The translations under genes were made by a program, and so were the position numbers. From Isoetes taiwanensis (lineage: Eukaryota > Streptophyta > Lycopodiopsida > Isoetales > Isoetaceae), in contig JAJEKV010000041.1 in NCBI GenBank assembly GCA_021234155.1, forward strand, positions 1,488,447-1,552,446: a DNA stretch of 64,000 bases. Direction: 5' to 3'. This document shows positions 12,461 to 21,385 of the stretch, piece by piece. The notes under the pieces are model-generated. The model saw only the letters and a list, made by a program, of their open reading frames with translations, did not search any database and was not told the origin of the DNA. Numbering within the stretch: position 1 is the stretch's first letter; each line of letters opens with the position of its first letter.

Positions 12461-12815
12461 CATGAACAGAGGTGATGTACCAACAGTTGGACTTGGGTTG
12501 CTATGCTGAGGTCTAGATGACTATAATGAAGGGGTGTTCTTGGGCACTTCTATCTAGGAGTAAGGCATCAGCTTTGAGCCGAGAGCAATACTTGCGAGGT
12601 ACTAATGGGGTATGCTTCTATTTACAAACAAACCATAGTTTGGAAAAACAATTCAAGGGTTTGAGCAATTTTGGTCATTTTAGGCTGGGGTTTGATATTT
12701 CTAGCCTAGTTTGATCTTATAAATGGATTCTAGGCTGTCTAACGGTCCTATTGCAACAAATTTCAGGCAATTTGGAGCTCTGTATCTCAAGTTATGGAGG
12801 CTCAAAGTTTGGAGG

Positions 12816-13093
12816 TCTCACAGGTAGCGCCTCGTTCAAAAGCTGGACTTTAGTTTCTTGACCAGGCGCGACGTGTGAGACATTGGCTCTAATTGGGTTA
12901 AACTTGTCCAATTTGGGTGATCTAAGGGTCAAATCATGCTAGTCTCATCGAGTTAGGCAGAATGGACCCCTTACTTGGTCAATTTGGAGGTGTTTTGGTC
13001 TAGTTTGGACATGGTCTAGGTATGAAGGTCTCACAGGTAGCGCCTCGTTCAAAAACTAAACTTTAGTTTCTTTACCAGGCGCGACGTGTGAGA
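12816..13093. repeat. Two copies of a 65 bp hairpin-forming repeat
   Basis: 12816-12880 and 13029-13093 each begin TCTCACAGGTAGCGCCT and end AGGCGCGACGTGTGAGA. The arms pair at about 15 of 17 positions, and in the second copy the loop is itself near-palindromic (AAACTAAACTTTAGTTT). Related copies lie on the other side of the H3-like ORF at 14031-14263. Confidence 0.75.
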
Positions 13094-13240
13094 CATCACA
13101 CTTTTTGGTCTGAAAATGTGCCATTTTACTAAAACGAAAGCTACTACTTGCTAACTTGCCCTAATTAAACAAGTTTAGACACATAAAGTATTCAAAATTG
13201 ATTTATATTACAAAATTTTTTTTGATTATTTACAAAATGT

Positions 13241-13491
13241 TTATTTGGGATCTCCCTTAATTAAACTAGCTAATTGCATGTCCTTCCTCATGAGGGTTAC
13301 TCGCTTCGCATGAACAGTGCAGGCTGTTGAGTCTTCAAAATGTTGGACCAGCTTCTGCTCTGCTGCTTCTTGAGCCTTGGCCTCCCGCTCTCGTTCTGCC
13401 CTCTCCTCTTCTTGTATCTCCTTCGGCCTCCTTGGCCTTTGGCTGTTTCGCCTTGTCGAGAAAGTCGAGCGGTCTGTTTGGTGCGCGCCAT
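13241..13491 (-). pseudogene. Histone H3-derived short ORF inside a retrotransposon
   Basis: From the ATG at 13489-13491 the minus strand reads [15 protein letters not shown]. Residues 1-8 after Met are the H3 tail ARTKQTAR, including the Lys4 site; Lys9 is replaced by Leu. In the next frame, ending at the stop at 13241, it reads [20 protein letters not shown] then [20 protein letters not shown]. This follows the end of the H3 fold (late helix 2, loop 2, helix 3), keeping the residues matching Cys110, His113, Arg116 and Asp123 of canonical H3, which lie at or near the H3-H3' contact. The whole region is about 84 codons against 136 for H3, so helix 1 and the start of helix 2 are missing, replaced by an Arg/Glu-rich linker. 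Tail and fold halves are one base out of phase. One frameshift, real or a sequencing error, separates this from a continuous H3-like protein. A captured host gene fragment is the simplest reading; expression is unknown. Confidence 0.8.
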
Positions 13492-13580
13492 GTCGATCGG
13501 AGGTCGGGCGCCCTAAAATCACCTTAGCAAGGGGGAGCGATTTTTCCAAAGAGGAACGTAGAAATGGGGGGTCCTAGGTC

Positions 13581-13588
13581 TACTTATA
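13581..13588 (-). promoter_or_regulatory. Possible TATA box of the H3-like ORF
   Basis: The minus strand reads CTATAAGTAGACC about 90 bp upstream of the ATG at 13491. Spacing suits a start site about 60 nt before the ATG. It may be chance, since the LTR could also drive transcription. Confidence 0.35.
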
Positions 13589-13591
13589 GAT

Positions 13592-14030
13592 GGCTAGCTT
13601 GAAATTCGAGTTACCATGTTACTTTTTTGAAATTTATCACTTTTAAAGATGTTTTAGGATCATATCACTTTTAAACATGTTTTAGGATCAATGTCTAGCT
13701 TGAAATTCGAGTTACCATGTTACTTTTTTGAAATTTATCACTTTTAAAGATGTTTTAGGATCAATGTCTAGCTTGAAATTCGTCACTTTTAAAGATGTTT
13801 TAGGATCAATGTCTAGCTTGAAATTCGAGTTACCATGTTACTTTTTTGAAATTTATCACTTTTAAAGATGTTTTAGGATCAATGTCTCACAGCTAGCGTC
13901 CTGCTCAATGTCTCACAGCTAGCGCCCTGCTCAAAAACTAAAGTTCGAGTTACCATGTTACTTTTTTGAAATTTATCACTTTTAAAGATGTTTTAGGATC
14001 AATGTCTCACAGCTAGTGCCCTGCTCAATG
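13592..14030. repeat. Direct repeats of about 100 bp in the retrotransposon leader
   Basis: A block containing AAATTCGAGTTACCATGTT and CACTTTTAAAGATGTTTTAG recurs about four times with deletions (starting near 13592, 13693, 13811 and 13945). Later copies are interleaved with halves of the hairpin repeat. They lie between the primer site and the H3-like ORF, in what would be the leader of the element. Confidence 0.75.
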
Positions 14031-14263
14031 TCTCATAGCTAGCGCCCTGCTCAAAAACTAAAGTGCAGTTCTTTGACCAGGCGCGAGCTGTGAGACCACC
14101 TTGCCCGAGGAGGATCCTACAAAAACTAAAGTGCAGTTCTTTGACCAGCGCGAAAGTATGTGGAGACCACCTTGCCCGAGGAGGTTTAGGATCAATGTCT
14201 CATAGCTAACGCCCTGCTCAAAAACTAAAGTGCAGTTCTTTGACCAGGCGCGAGCTGTGAGAC
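14031..14263. repeat. Hairpin repeats in the leader (two full copies and a damaged one)
   Basis: 14031-14095 and 14198-14263 begin TCTCATAGCTA, pass AAAAACTAAAGTGCAGTTC and end AGGCGCGAGCTGTGAGA; a damaged copy lies between. The arms are complementary, and each is followed by CCACCTTGCCCGAGGAGG. Confidence 0.7.
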
Positions 14264-14456
14264 CACCTTGCCCGAGGAGGTTTTGGCTCCTTCTTTTTTT
14301 TGTCTTATTAAGTTCCAATTCATTTAACTGTTACTAGCTTAGCACAAACTACAAAAATGAGAAAACATTTTCCCACTTTTCGAGGTTTGAGGATCCTATC
14401 AAGTTAGTACTACTGGGAGCATGGTCAGTGCTTTGCTCTTGGTCTCCAAGAACATT

Positions 14457-14468
14457 GCTCTGATACCA
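14457..14468 (-). other. Primer binding site, initiator Met tRNA type
   Basis: The minus strand reads TGGTATCAGAGC one base after the CA end of the LTR stump. This is the standard complement to the 3' end of plant initiator Met tRNA, used by many plant retrotransposons. It shows that the element runs on the minus strand, with its 5' LTR at 14470 and above. Confidence 0.9.
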
Positions 14469-14469
14469 C

Positions 14470-14524
14470 TGTGACGTCCCTTACTCGTATACGATGCCCG
14501 CACCGTATACAAACAGGAGTTCAT
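14470..14524 (-). mobile_element. 55 bp stump of the 5' LTR
   Basis: TGTGACGTCCC through AACAGGAGTTCATT matches the ends of the other LTRs, then stops. The next bases (ATTCTTACGATGCTC) belong to the duplicated segment that also occurs at 18617. The 5' LTR is therefore lost except for its last 55 bp, probably at a duplication breakpoint. Confidence 0.85.
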
Positions 14525-15243
14525 TCTTACGATGCTCTAGCTTATGACTTACCTTCCGGTAGCATTGTCTTAGAAGTGCTTCATGATTAAGAATCTAAAC
14601 ACAAGTTCTAGCTTCCAAATTATGCTAAACACAAGTTAGAATCTTCCAAATTACGGTAGCATAAAAGAAGAACATGAAAGATATGGTGCGATTTCTCGTG
14701 GAACCAAAACAAAATAACTGCAGATGTATTAAACAAAGGATGGATAGATCCTTGAAAATAAAATACAAATCTGGCTCCTAACGCTTCTAAAAAATCTAGT
14801 CCCAACCTAATGCTCGTCAATGTTGAAAGATACAGCGTGTGATTGCCGGAAGAATATGAGGTGGTTGCAAGAAATCTATATTCAATCAATGTAGGCAGCA
14901 AGCCTTCATACGTCTTTGCTTGCAATTTTCCGTGTGAAATTTTACCCATTTCTAATTTCCATGGCCATCGATTTAAGACTATACAAATCCGACGGCTTAA
15001 TCTCATGCCACCTAAGGTTTGGCTGATTTGGAACTGCTACGTAGATAGCCTAGAATTGCAAGGAAGGTTGCAAAGGAAGGTTGTAGGCTTGATTGGGCTG
15101 GCGTGCTAAGAAATGAGTAATTTTTATGAGCCATTGAAAAAATGAGGATGGAGAGATGCAGAAAGTAGATTAAAGGAATTACATTCAAACAAGAAATTGC
15201 ATTGATGGCCAGAGAAACAGTTGGGATCGTGTAAGAGATGGGG
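14525..15243. repeat. Copy B of a duplicated segment (matches 18617-19383)
   Basis: About 720 bp nearly identical to 18617-19383, with a few substitutions and small indels (for example GGTCAAACAAAAA present only in the second copy). The match ends at 15243, where the two sequences take unrelated paths. In the second copy the segment leads into copy A' of the exon-bearing segment. Confidence 0.85.
14620..15006 (-). CDS. Unrecognised 128-codon ORF, duplicated
   Basis: Open frame from an ATG at 15006 to a stop at 14620; the predicted protein starts MRLSRRICIVLNRWPWKLEM and is rich in Leu, Ile, Phe and His. It is repeated without an amino-acid change at 18723-19109, but this follows from the recent duplication and is not evidence of selection. 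No domain, signal peptide or repeat is recognised. A plus-strand frame (14843-15109) overlaps it and is also conserved for the same reason. It could be intron or UTR of the host gene pieced together in copies A and A'. Confidence 0.15.
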   Translation of the reverse strand: MRLSRRICIVLNRWPWKLEMGKISHGKLQAKTYEGLLPTLIEYRFLATTSYSSGNHTLYLSTLTSIRLGLDFLEALGARFVFYFQGSIHPLFNTSAVILFWFHEKSHHIFHVLLLCYRNLEDSNLCLA

Positions 15244-16157
15244 CAGTTTCCTTGACTCTCCTTTTTTTTATACCAGGCAGGGGAGGGGCTTCTCCCTGCT
15301 TGGTTTGACAGTTTGGGGTCTTTTTCCATGTTGGGACATGTTCTTCCCCATCTTATCCCCTTTTGTCATCCTTCAACCTTCGACCTCGATCCCGTTTTGA
15401 TAAGGAAGTTCTCTTTTTGCCAGAAGCTTTTGTTTGTTTTCATGCGAGCCCTTATTCGAGAATGCCATCAATCCGAGCCATCGGATCGGTATTCTCGAAT
15501 GGGCGAGCATGCATCTCTTGCATGCATGCATGCATTTCCTGCATTTGTTGGGGCTCTGGTTCATTTGGAATCGTTATTTCTTGCAGGTTCTTCATCGACT
15601 TCTCGGCGTTCTCTCCTCTCTCAGCAGTTCCCTTCACTCCCACCCACCCTCCCTTAATATGTATATTATTGTAAATGTTGTTTTTTGTCGCGTGGCACGT
15701 GTGACCAGTCGCGCAATTTTTCGAGGTTGTTTTTTGTCGCGTGGCACGTGTGATCAGCCCCTCACTTTTCGAGGTTGTTATTTTCTTATCTTTCTTTTCT
15801 AGTTTGTTGATGTGCGTGTACGATTGGGATGCGCGCGAGTCCATCTTCTTCAGCTTCATGGGTTTCTTTGTGGAAGCATTTTTTTTGCAGCCTTGTGTTA
15901 TTTTCAAGCCCTTTGTCGAGGGCTTATCACTAGGGTTTTTCCTCAAAAACCCGAAAATGCGAGTTTTTTTAATCCCCGTGATAAGCTCTCGGCAGGTACA
16001 CTTAACCGACATCTGTAGAATTTTTTTGGGGTCCAGATGATATAACTGGGTATTCCTTATGTTTTTTCATTGTGGGTAGCTTGCAAATGTGGGTAGCTTG
16101 CAAATGTGTAGAAATCTATGAGATGAATGAAAAGCCTAGCTAGGGAGCTTTTGTCTG
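15244..16157. other. Unassigned sequence between duplicated blocks
   Basis: No gene recognised. It holds a short palindromic CTTATTCGAGAAT / ATTCTCGAATGGG pair near 15450-15500, a run of CATG repeats near 15510-15540 and the tandem duplication at 15677-15773. The sequence at 15425-15464 is the empty-site relative of the hAT insertion downstream. Confidence 0.4.
15677..15773. repeat. 49 bp tandem duplication with G-box cores
   Basis: Two head-to-tail copies (15677-15725, 15726-15773) each contain GTCGCGTGGCACGTGTGA, with the CACGTG core of a plant G-box, and end in TTTTCGAG. Promoter function is possible but no gene start is recognised nearby. Confidence 0.65.
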
Positions 16158-16165
16158 TTTTCATT

Positions 16166-16990
16166 CAGTGTTGTTAAAAAACCCCGTTTTTAACCATAGA
16201 GTACTTCTTAAAAAACCCCTACGTTTTCTAAACGTTTGCAACCATCGGGGGTTATCAAAAAATGTAAAAAAAAAAAGAAAACCATTACTAATGCCTTGAA
16301 TGACTTTCATTTAGATTTTGGAACTATGAGCGGCCGCATGCATGTGGAAACATGCCGAATGCATGTAGAACCAGGATTTTGGTTTTTTGCTCAATGAAAG
16401 AAAGGTTTTTACTCCACCATGCAAACCAAGAAACAGTTCTTGCGCCAATCCAAGACCAGTCGACCAAGGTAACTTTTCCATTCTTCTTCTTTTACAACTA
16501 ATTTTATTTCGATTCATTTTTTTCTATATTGCTTCTGAAGATCTGACTGCCATAAGTGACAAAAAGAAGCAGGAAATGACCCAAAACCATTCCAAAGGTA
16601 TAGCTGCTTCAAATAATTCTCTTTTACCTATATTCATTTCTCTTCTATCTACCTCTAGTATGATAATAAGCTAAACATTTATGTTAGTTGTTATATTATT
16701 AAGTTAAACCTTTGAATTGAATACACATTTTTGTGATTTGATTGGAACCCAAATATGGTGCTGGTATTAAAAAATGTTATATAATCTGTTTCAAAGAGGC
16801 AATTTGGGGTTTTTAAAGTTTTTTTTTACGTTTTTAACGTTTGCAACGTTTTTAACGTTTGCAACGTTTTTAACGTTTTTAATGTTATAAAAGCGTATTC
16901 TAAGATTTTAAAAACCAAAAATAAAAAACTTAAAAAAAACTTAAAAAACGTATGGTACCCGTACGGTATGCAAAGTATTTAACAACATTG
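16166..16990. mobile_element. Non-autonomous hAT-type DNA transposon (825 bp)
   Basis: The ends are CAGTGTTGTTAAAAA and, on the other strand, CAATGTTGTTAAATA, a terminal inverted repeat of about 14 bp. It is flanked by a perfect 8 bp direct repeat TTTTCATT (16158-16165 and 16991-16998), the target size of hAT elements. The window also holds an unoccupied relative of the target at 15425-15464, which has the same flanks joined directly. Sub-terminal ACGTTTGCAAC motifs occur near the left end (about 16227) and several times at the right (16828-16880), as expected for transposase binding sites. No transposase frame is present. Confidence 0.9.
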
Positions 16991-16999
16991 TTTTCATTC

Positions 17000-17487
17000 G
17001 AGCCCTTATTCGAGAATTAGTCAATTGAGTTATTGTATACTGCTGGTGTAGGTCAATCCTCAACCTTCAAGGAAATAATGAAGCTCTTGCTTTATTATTT
17101 GGCTCATCAAAAGAGGTCTTGCTCCTCTACTAGAGCCAATGTATACACTCCAAAAACCCGCAAAGGATTATCTTGAACTCAAAAATATCTCCAAGCTTTA
17201 GCCTTCATTTTCTACTTCTATTCTATCTCTCTACAGAACTATAGATTTGGATTGGCATACCATGAATATTGTCTCCTCCCCGCTGCCGGATCTCCCAATG
17301 AAGCTGCATCCTAGGCAATCAAAGCAAAAAGAATCAACCACACAAGATACAAAGAGGGTATTAAGAATGAGCAGGATTGAGTCAAATGCAATATATGGCA
17401 TGCTCAAATGTACACCACCAATTTGCTTCCCAGAATTCACATCATAGAAATCTCTGTATATGATTTAGTTCATTCTAGAATAGCGAT
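17000..17487. other. Unassigned sequence
   Basis: No gene recognised. A plus-strand frame at 17247-17447 with LHPRQSKQKESTTQDTKR has no recognisable domain and an equally long frame opposite it. Confidence 0.3.
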
Positions 17488-17767
17488 ACCACAGATAAGC
17501 ATTGTTCTATATTATCCCAAATACCATCCTCAATGCAACTAAGATACAAGAAGTTATCTGCATTGTTGCAACGCTAACACTCAAAAACTACCCTATGGCT
17601 GTGATTGTCTAGAGTATTTTAAGAAGGGGCTGGGTTCAGCCCTAACCAGGCAAAAGGAAGCAACCATTGCAAAGTTTCTATGCTATGCCCTCATGAGATG
17701 CGCTTCATCTTCAACTTAGAACTAGAATAGAAGAATTCTTACAATGCTCTAGCTTATGACTTACCTC
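17488..17767. repeat. Direct repeat copy 1 (matches 18355-18643)
   Basis: About 280 bp from ACCACAGATAAGCATT to CTTATGACTTACCT recurs at 18355-18643 with about 95% identity by eye. Spacing is about 867 bp. The segment between (17768-18354) is unrecognised non-coding sequence. Confidence 0.8.
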
Positions 17768-18354
17768 CATTTGTAACACATATCTTGAAGGTATTCTCAT
17801 GATTGGCAGCTTCAACAATGTTCTAGACAATAATGTCAAGGAAGTCATGTGATAGCAAAAATCTTTTGCAATGGTATTTCATGATGTGCTACAAACAATT
17901 ATCAACTTCAAGATGCTGTCACATATGGAAAAACTACATTTTGAATACTATTCTTGAAGGACTCCTTACAACTGAAAATCCAAGTAACCTATTTTAAGTA
18001 GTCAGTAACATTCTTGAAAGCGATATCAGTGAGGTGATGGGAATGTTACTGGTCAATGAAAACCTATAAGCCAGTGGTAAGATTATTTGCAATGGCATAC
18101 AGTGGTCTGCATTACAAAGTTATGCATTGAATGATGTTATTTTTTGTGACACGCCAACACTTTTATGGTATGAAATCCTCGCTATACTCCATGAAGCAAT
18201 GTTCCTAACAACAATGTAAATCAATTGCTTGGTGCTATGGTTGTGGATGAAAACTTATATGTAGGTGGTAGAATCTACCTCATCCATATTGAGAAACTAC
18301 CTCAGCAATTTTCTTTGGCATTTGGCTTAGGCTGCAGGTCCATTTATTTACATT

Positions 18355-18643
18355 ACCACAGATAAGCATTATTTTATATTATCCCGAATGCCATCTCTCA
18401 ATGCAACTAAGAAAGAAGAAGTTATCTGCATTGTTGCAACGCTAACACTCAAAAACTACCCTATGCCTGTGATTGTCTAGAATATTTTAAGAAGGGGCTA
18501 GGTTCAGCTAGCCATAAATCTAACCAGGCAAAAGGAAGCAACCATGGCAAAGTTTCTATGCTATGCCCTCATGAGATGCTTCATCTTCAACTTAGAACTA
18601 GAATAGAAGAATTCTTACGATGCTCTAGCTTATGACTTACCTT
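18355..18643. repeat. Direct repeat copy 2
   Basis: Second copy of the 17488-17767 repeat. Its end overlaps the start of duplicated segment B', so the last 30 bp exist three times in the window (17735, 18615, 14524). Confidence 0.8.
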
Positions 18644-19383
18644 CCATGGTCAAACAAAAAGGTAGCATTGTCTTAGAAGTGCTTCATGATTAAGAATCTA
18701 AACACAAGTTCTAGCTTCCAAATTATGCTAAACACAAGTTAGAATCTTCCAAATTACGGTAGCATAAAAGAAGAACATGAAAGATATGGTGCGATTTCTC
18801 GTGGAACCAAAACAAAATAACTGCAGATGTATTAAACAAAGGATGGATAGATCCTTGAAAATAAAATACAAACCTGGCTCCTAACGCTTCTAAAAAATCT
18901 AGTCCCAACCTAATGCTCGTCAATGTTGAAAGATACAGCGTGTGATTGCCGGAAGAATATGAGGTGGTTGCAAGAAACCTATATTCAATCAATGTAGGCA
19001 GCAAGCCTTCATACGTCTTTGCTTGCAATTTTCCGTGTGAAATTTTACCCATTTCTAATTTCCATGGCCATCGATTTAAGACTATACAGATCCGACGGCT
19101 TAATCTCATGCCACCTAAGGTTTGGCTGATTTGGAACTGCTACGTAGATAGCCTAGAATTGCAAGGAAGGTTGCAAAGGAAGGTTGTAGGCTTGATTGGG
19201 CTGGCGTGCTAAGAAATGAGTAATTTTTATGAGCCATTGAAAAAATGAAAAAAATACGTTGCCAGAATTTTTATTTATAAAAGGATGGAGAGATGCAGAA
19301 AGTAGATTAAAGGAATTACATTCAAAGAAGAAATTGCATTGATGGCTAGAGAAACAGTTGGGATCGTGTAAGAGATGGAGAAT
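18617..19383. repeat. Copy B' of the duplicated segment
   Basis: Pairs with 14525-15243. Here it continues without break through 19384-19551 into copy A', which suggests that B'-A' is the original order and that the join at 14524/14525 is derived. It contains the same 128-codon frame at 18723-19109, with an identical predicted product. Confidence 0.85.
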
Positions 19384-19551
19384 CGTGGAAGAGATGGAGA
19401 TTTGGGGCTCCTGATATGCAGTTAGGGTTTTGTCGGGAATAAGTTCTTGGCCGGCCAGAAAAACAACTAGTATGCGGGGAAATAATGTCGTTTTTCAAGT
19501 CATTTTTCTTGCAAATGTTAAAAACGTTTTATCAACGTTTTTATTTCATGG

Positions 19552-21385
19552 ACTAACGTATTTCATAGCTTAGGCGTCATTACTTGTCAACTGATAGTCC
19601 ATTTTTTGAGCTGCGCCATCACCTTATGGATCATTATGTGTATTTATAGGTTTGTTTTGTTCGTTGGTTGTAACTTGAAAATTGCAGGTTGAGATTGAAC
19701 ATATGTGGAAGTTTCGTAGGTTCTTAATTCGATATAAAAGCATTGGGTTACGAATCCTTAATTTTAGGTAGCACTATTCTTGATGTTATAAATCGGAACT
19801 CATACTGGCATCATATCTGGTTTCTATCATTTAGACCTTTGTTTCTATTAGCAAACTGCAGGAAGCTCGTTGAAGAAGTAATAATATTGTAATCATGAAA
19901 TGGTAGCTGTCCATCATTATATAGTGCAGAAAGCAGTGTAGTTATAGTTGCAGGACATTTGGCAATTTAGCTTCTCCCTTATATAGTGCAGGAAGCAGTG
20001 CAGTTCCGATGGCAGGCAGTTAACAATGCAAAAAGCAGTGCAGTTATAGTGGCGAGGTAGTTGACAATTTAGCTTCTCCCAGTCTCACTTGCAGTGAGAA
20101 GGAACATCTCCTTCATTGTTTTCCTTGGTATAACTATCTCCTTTCTTGGTTAAATATATAATTCGTTTGGGCATAGAAAGAAAATAATGTTATCATTCCA
20201 TATTTTGGTGAAACATGCATACACATGTCTGGGCATGCTAAATACATTCCCAAAGTAAAAAATAGGGTCCTGAACTATGCAGACAAATACATTAGGAAGA
20301 CCAAAACCTGTTGGTTGTCAGGCCCATCATTTGGGTCAGTTGGCAACACTTGAGCGAGGTATCTATAGGCTTGATTTGACCAGACAGAGGAGTGATGAAT
20401 ACAAGAGAACAACTAAATTCTTTTGAGAATTTAGTTTGGTTGAAATCATGTCAACGACATTTTGAACATGCTCAACAATGAGGTGTTCGATATGAAAGTA
20501 GTTACGAGGAGGAGAATGGAGCAGCCGATCATACTCTTCTGGCCTGCAACATTTAAAAAACCAGCAATTGCAATGTTATGAATAAAGATACAAACAATGC
20601 ACGCGTGCATATTTCAGTTACCACTCTTCTACATGTAAGTCTAGGTTCAAGTATAGTGCAGCATCTGAGAAACTTTTAGTTTAGTCATAATCTATCAAGC
20701 CGATACCAAACATGAGGGAAAACTTACCATTGAAACACAGGCTCGGAGCCATTAAAAAAAAACAAAATGTCATGTCATGAAAGCAGCTCATGGATGTAGC
20801 TTGCATAAGCATTATGAAGCTGTCTTATTGAGCAATCTAAAAAGAAAAATCGTGAAGAGTAAGCTTTCTTTAAAGGCAATAGCAGAACTGTAGGAAATTA
20901 GAAAGAATTTTACTTGCAACAAAGCTTGTTTGACCTACACAAAGCTTATTTGACCTTCACAAAATGCCATGTTCATTATGCTAGAACCACTCATTCTATT
21001 TGTTTGCTTTAGCATCCTGTTTGCATCCTGTATGGCTCAGGCAATAGGGCTATTGCATCTAGCTTTCTATCCCACTGTGCAGCAACCTAGAAAAGTGTAA
21101 CATTGGATCATAAATCCAATGAATAACATTTAGAGATAGAGCAAGCAACTCCATTGCAAATAAGAACCAACTCAATAACATACTTTCTAGCATGCCAGAG
21201 CAATAACAAACCTAGGCACATCCAGTAATACAGGCAACATGGTGGGCAGAAACCCCAATTCTGGGTCCACACTTAAAAACAACAGTATAAAAAAGACCAG
21301 ATATTGTTGTTCAGAAAAATCTACATGTGGTTATGTGGAGGTGTGGTTAATTAAGAGGAAGATGGAGTTTTTTTTTAGTAGTTAT
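19552..21385. repeat. Copy A' of the segment at 1-2007
   Basis: Aligns from its first base with window position 1 and ends at the same LTR junction. It lacks about 175 bp present at 1560-1735. In the short tandem array near 19918-20080 this copy keeps CAG triplets where copy A has CGG, so A' is the cleaner sequence. Confidence 0.88.
20363..21086 (-). pseudogene. Exon cluster of an unrecognised plant gene (copy A')
   Basis: Same three exon-like pieces as at 810-1533: a piece starting at 21086 after CTAG, the microexon 20728-20741 with its GTAAGT-type donor, and the terminal piece 20363-20543 that begins after TTGCAG. The microexon to last exon join is in frame here too. The protein is not recognised. 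The gene, if intact, would start at higher coordinates, where an LTR and repeats intervene. Confidence 0.45.

Larger units (their letters stand above)
6593..14469 (-). mobile_element. Internal region of the LTR retrotransposon (~7.9 kb, decayed)
   Basis: Bounded by the polypurine tract at 6593 and the primer binding site at 14457-14468. Length is typical of an autonomous element, but I could not find reverse transcriptase (YxDD), integrase or protease motifs by eye on the minus strand, so it is either heavily decayed or non-autonomous. The half near the primer site carries hairpin and direct repeats, the H3-like ORF and a broken gag-like region; the distal part is AT-rich and apparently non-coding. 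Confidence 0.8.

Noticed and set aside
14058-14318. 86-codon minus-strand frame across the leader repeats
   Set aside because: It translates the hairpin repeats (SKNCTLVF occurs more than once) and lies upstream of the likely first coding region, so it is a repeat artefact.
14620-15006. Perfect conservation of the 128-codon product in two copies as evidence of a real gene
   Set aside because: The DNA itself is almost identical after a recent duplication, and an opposite-strand frame is conserved just as well.
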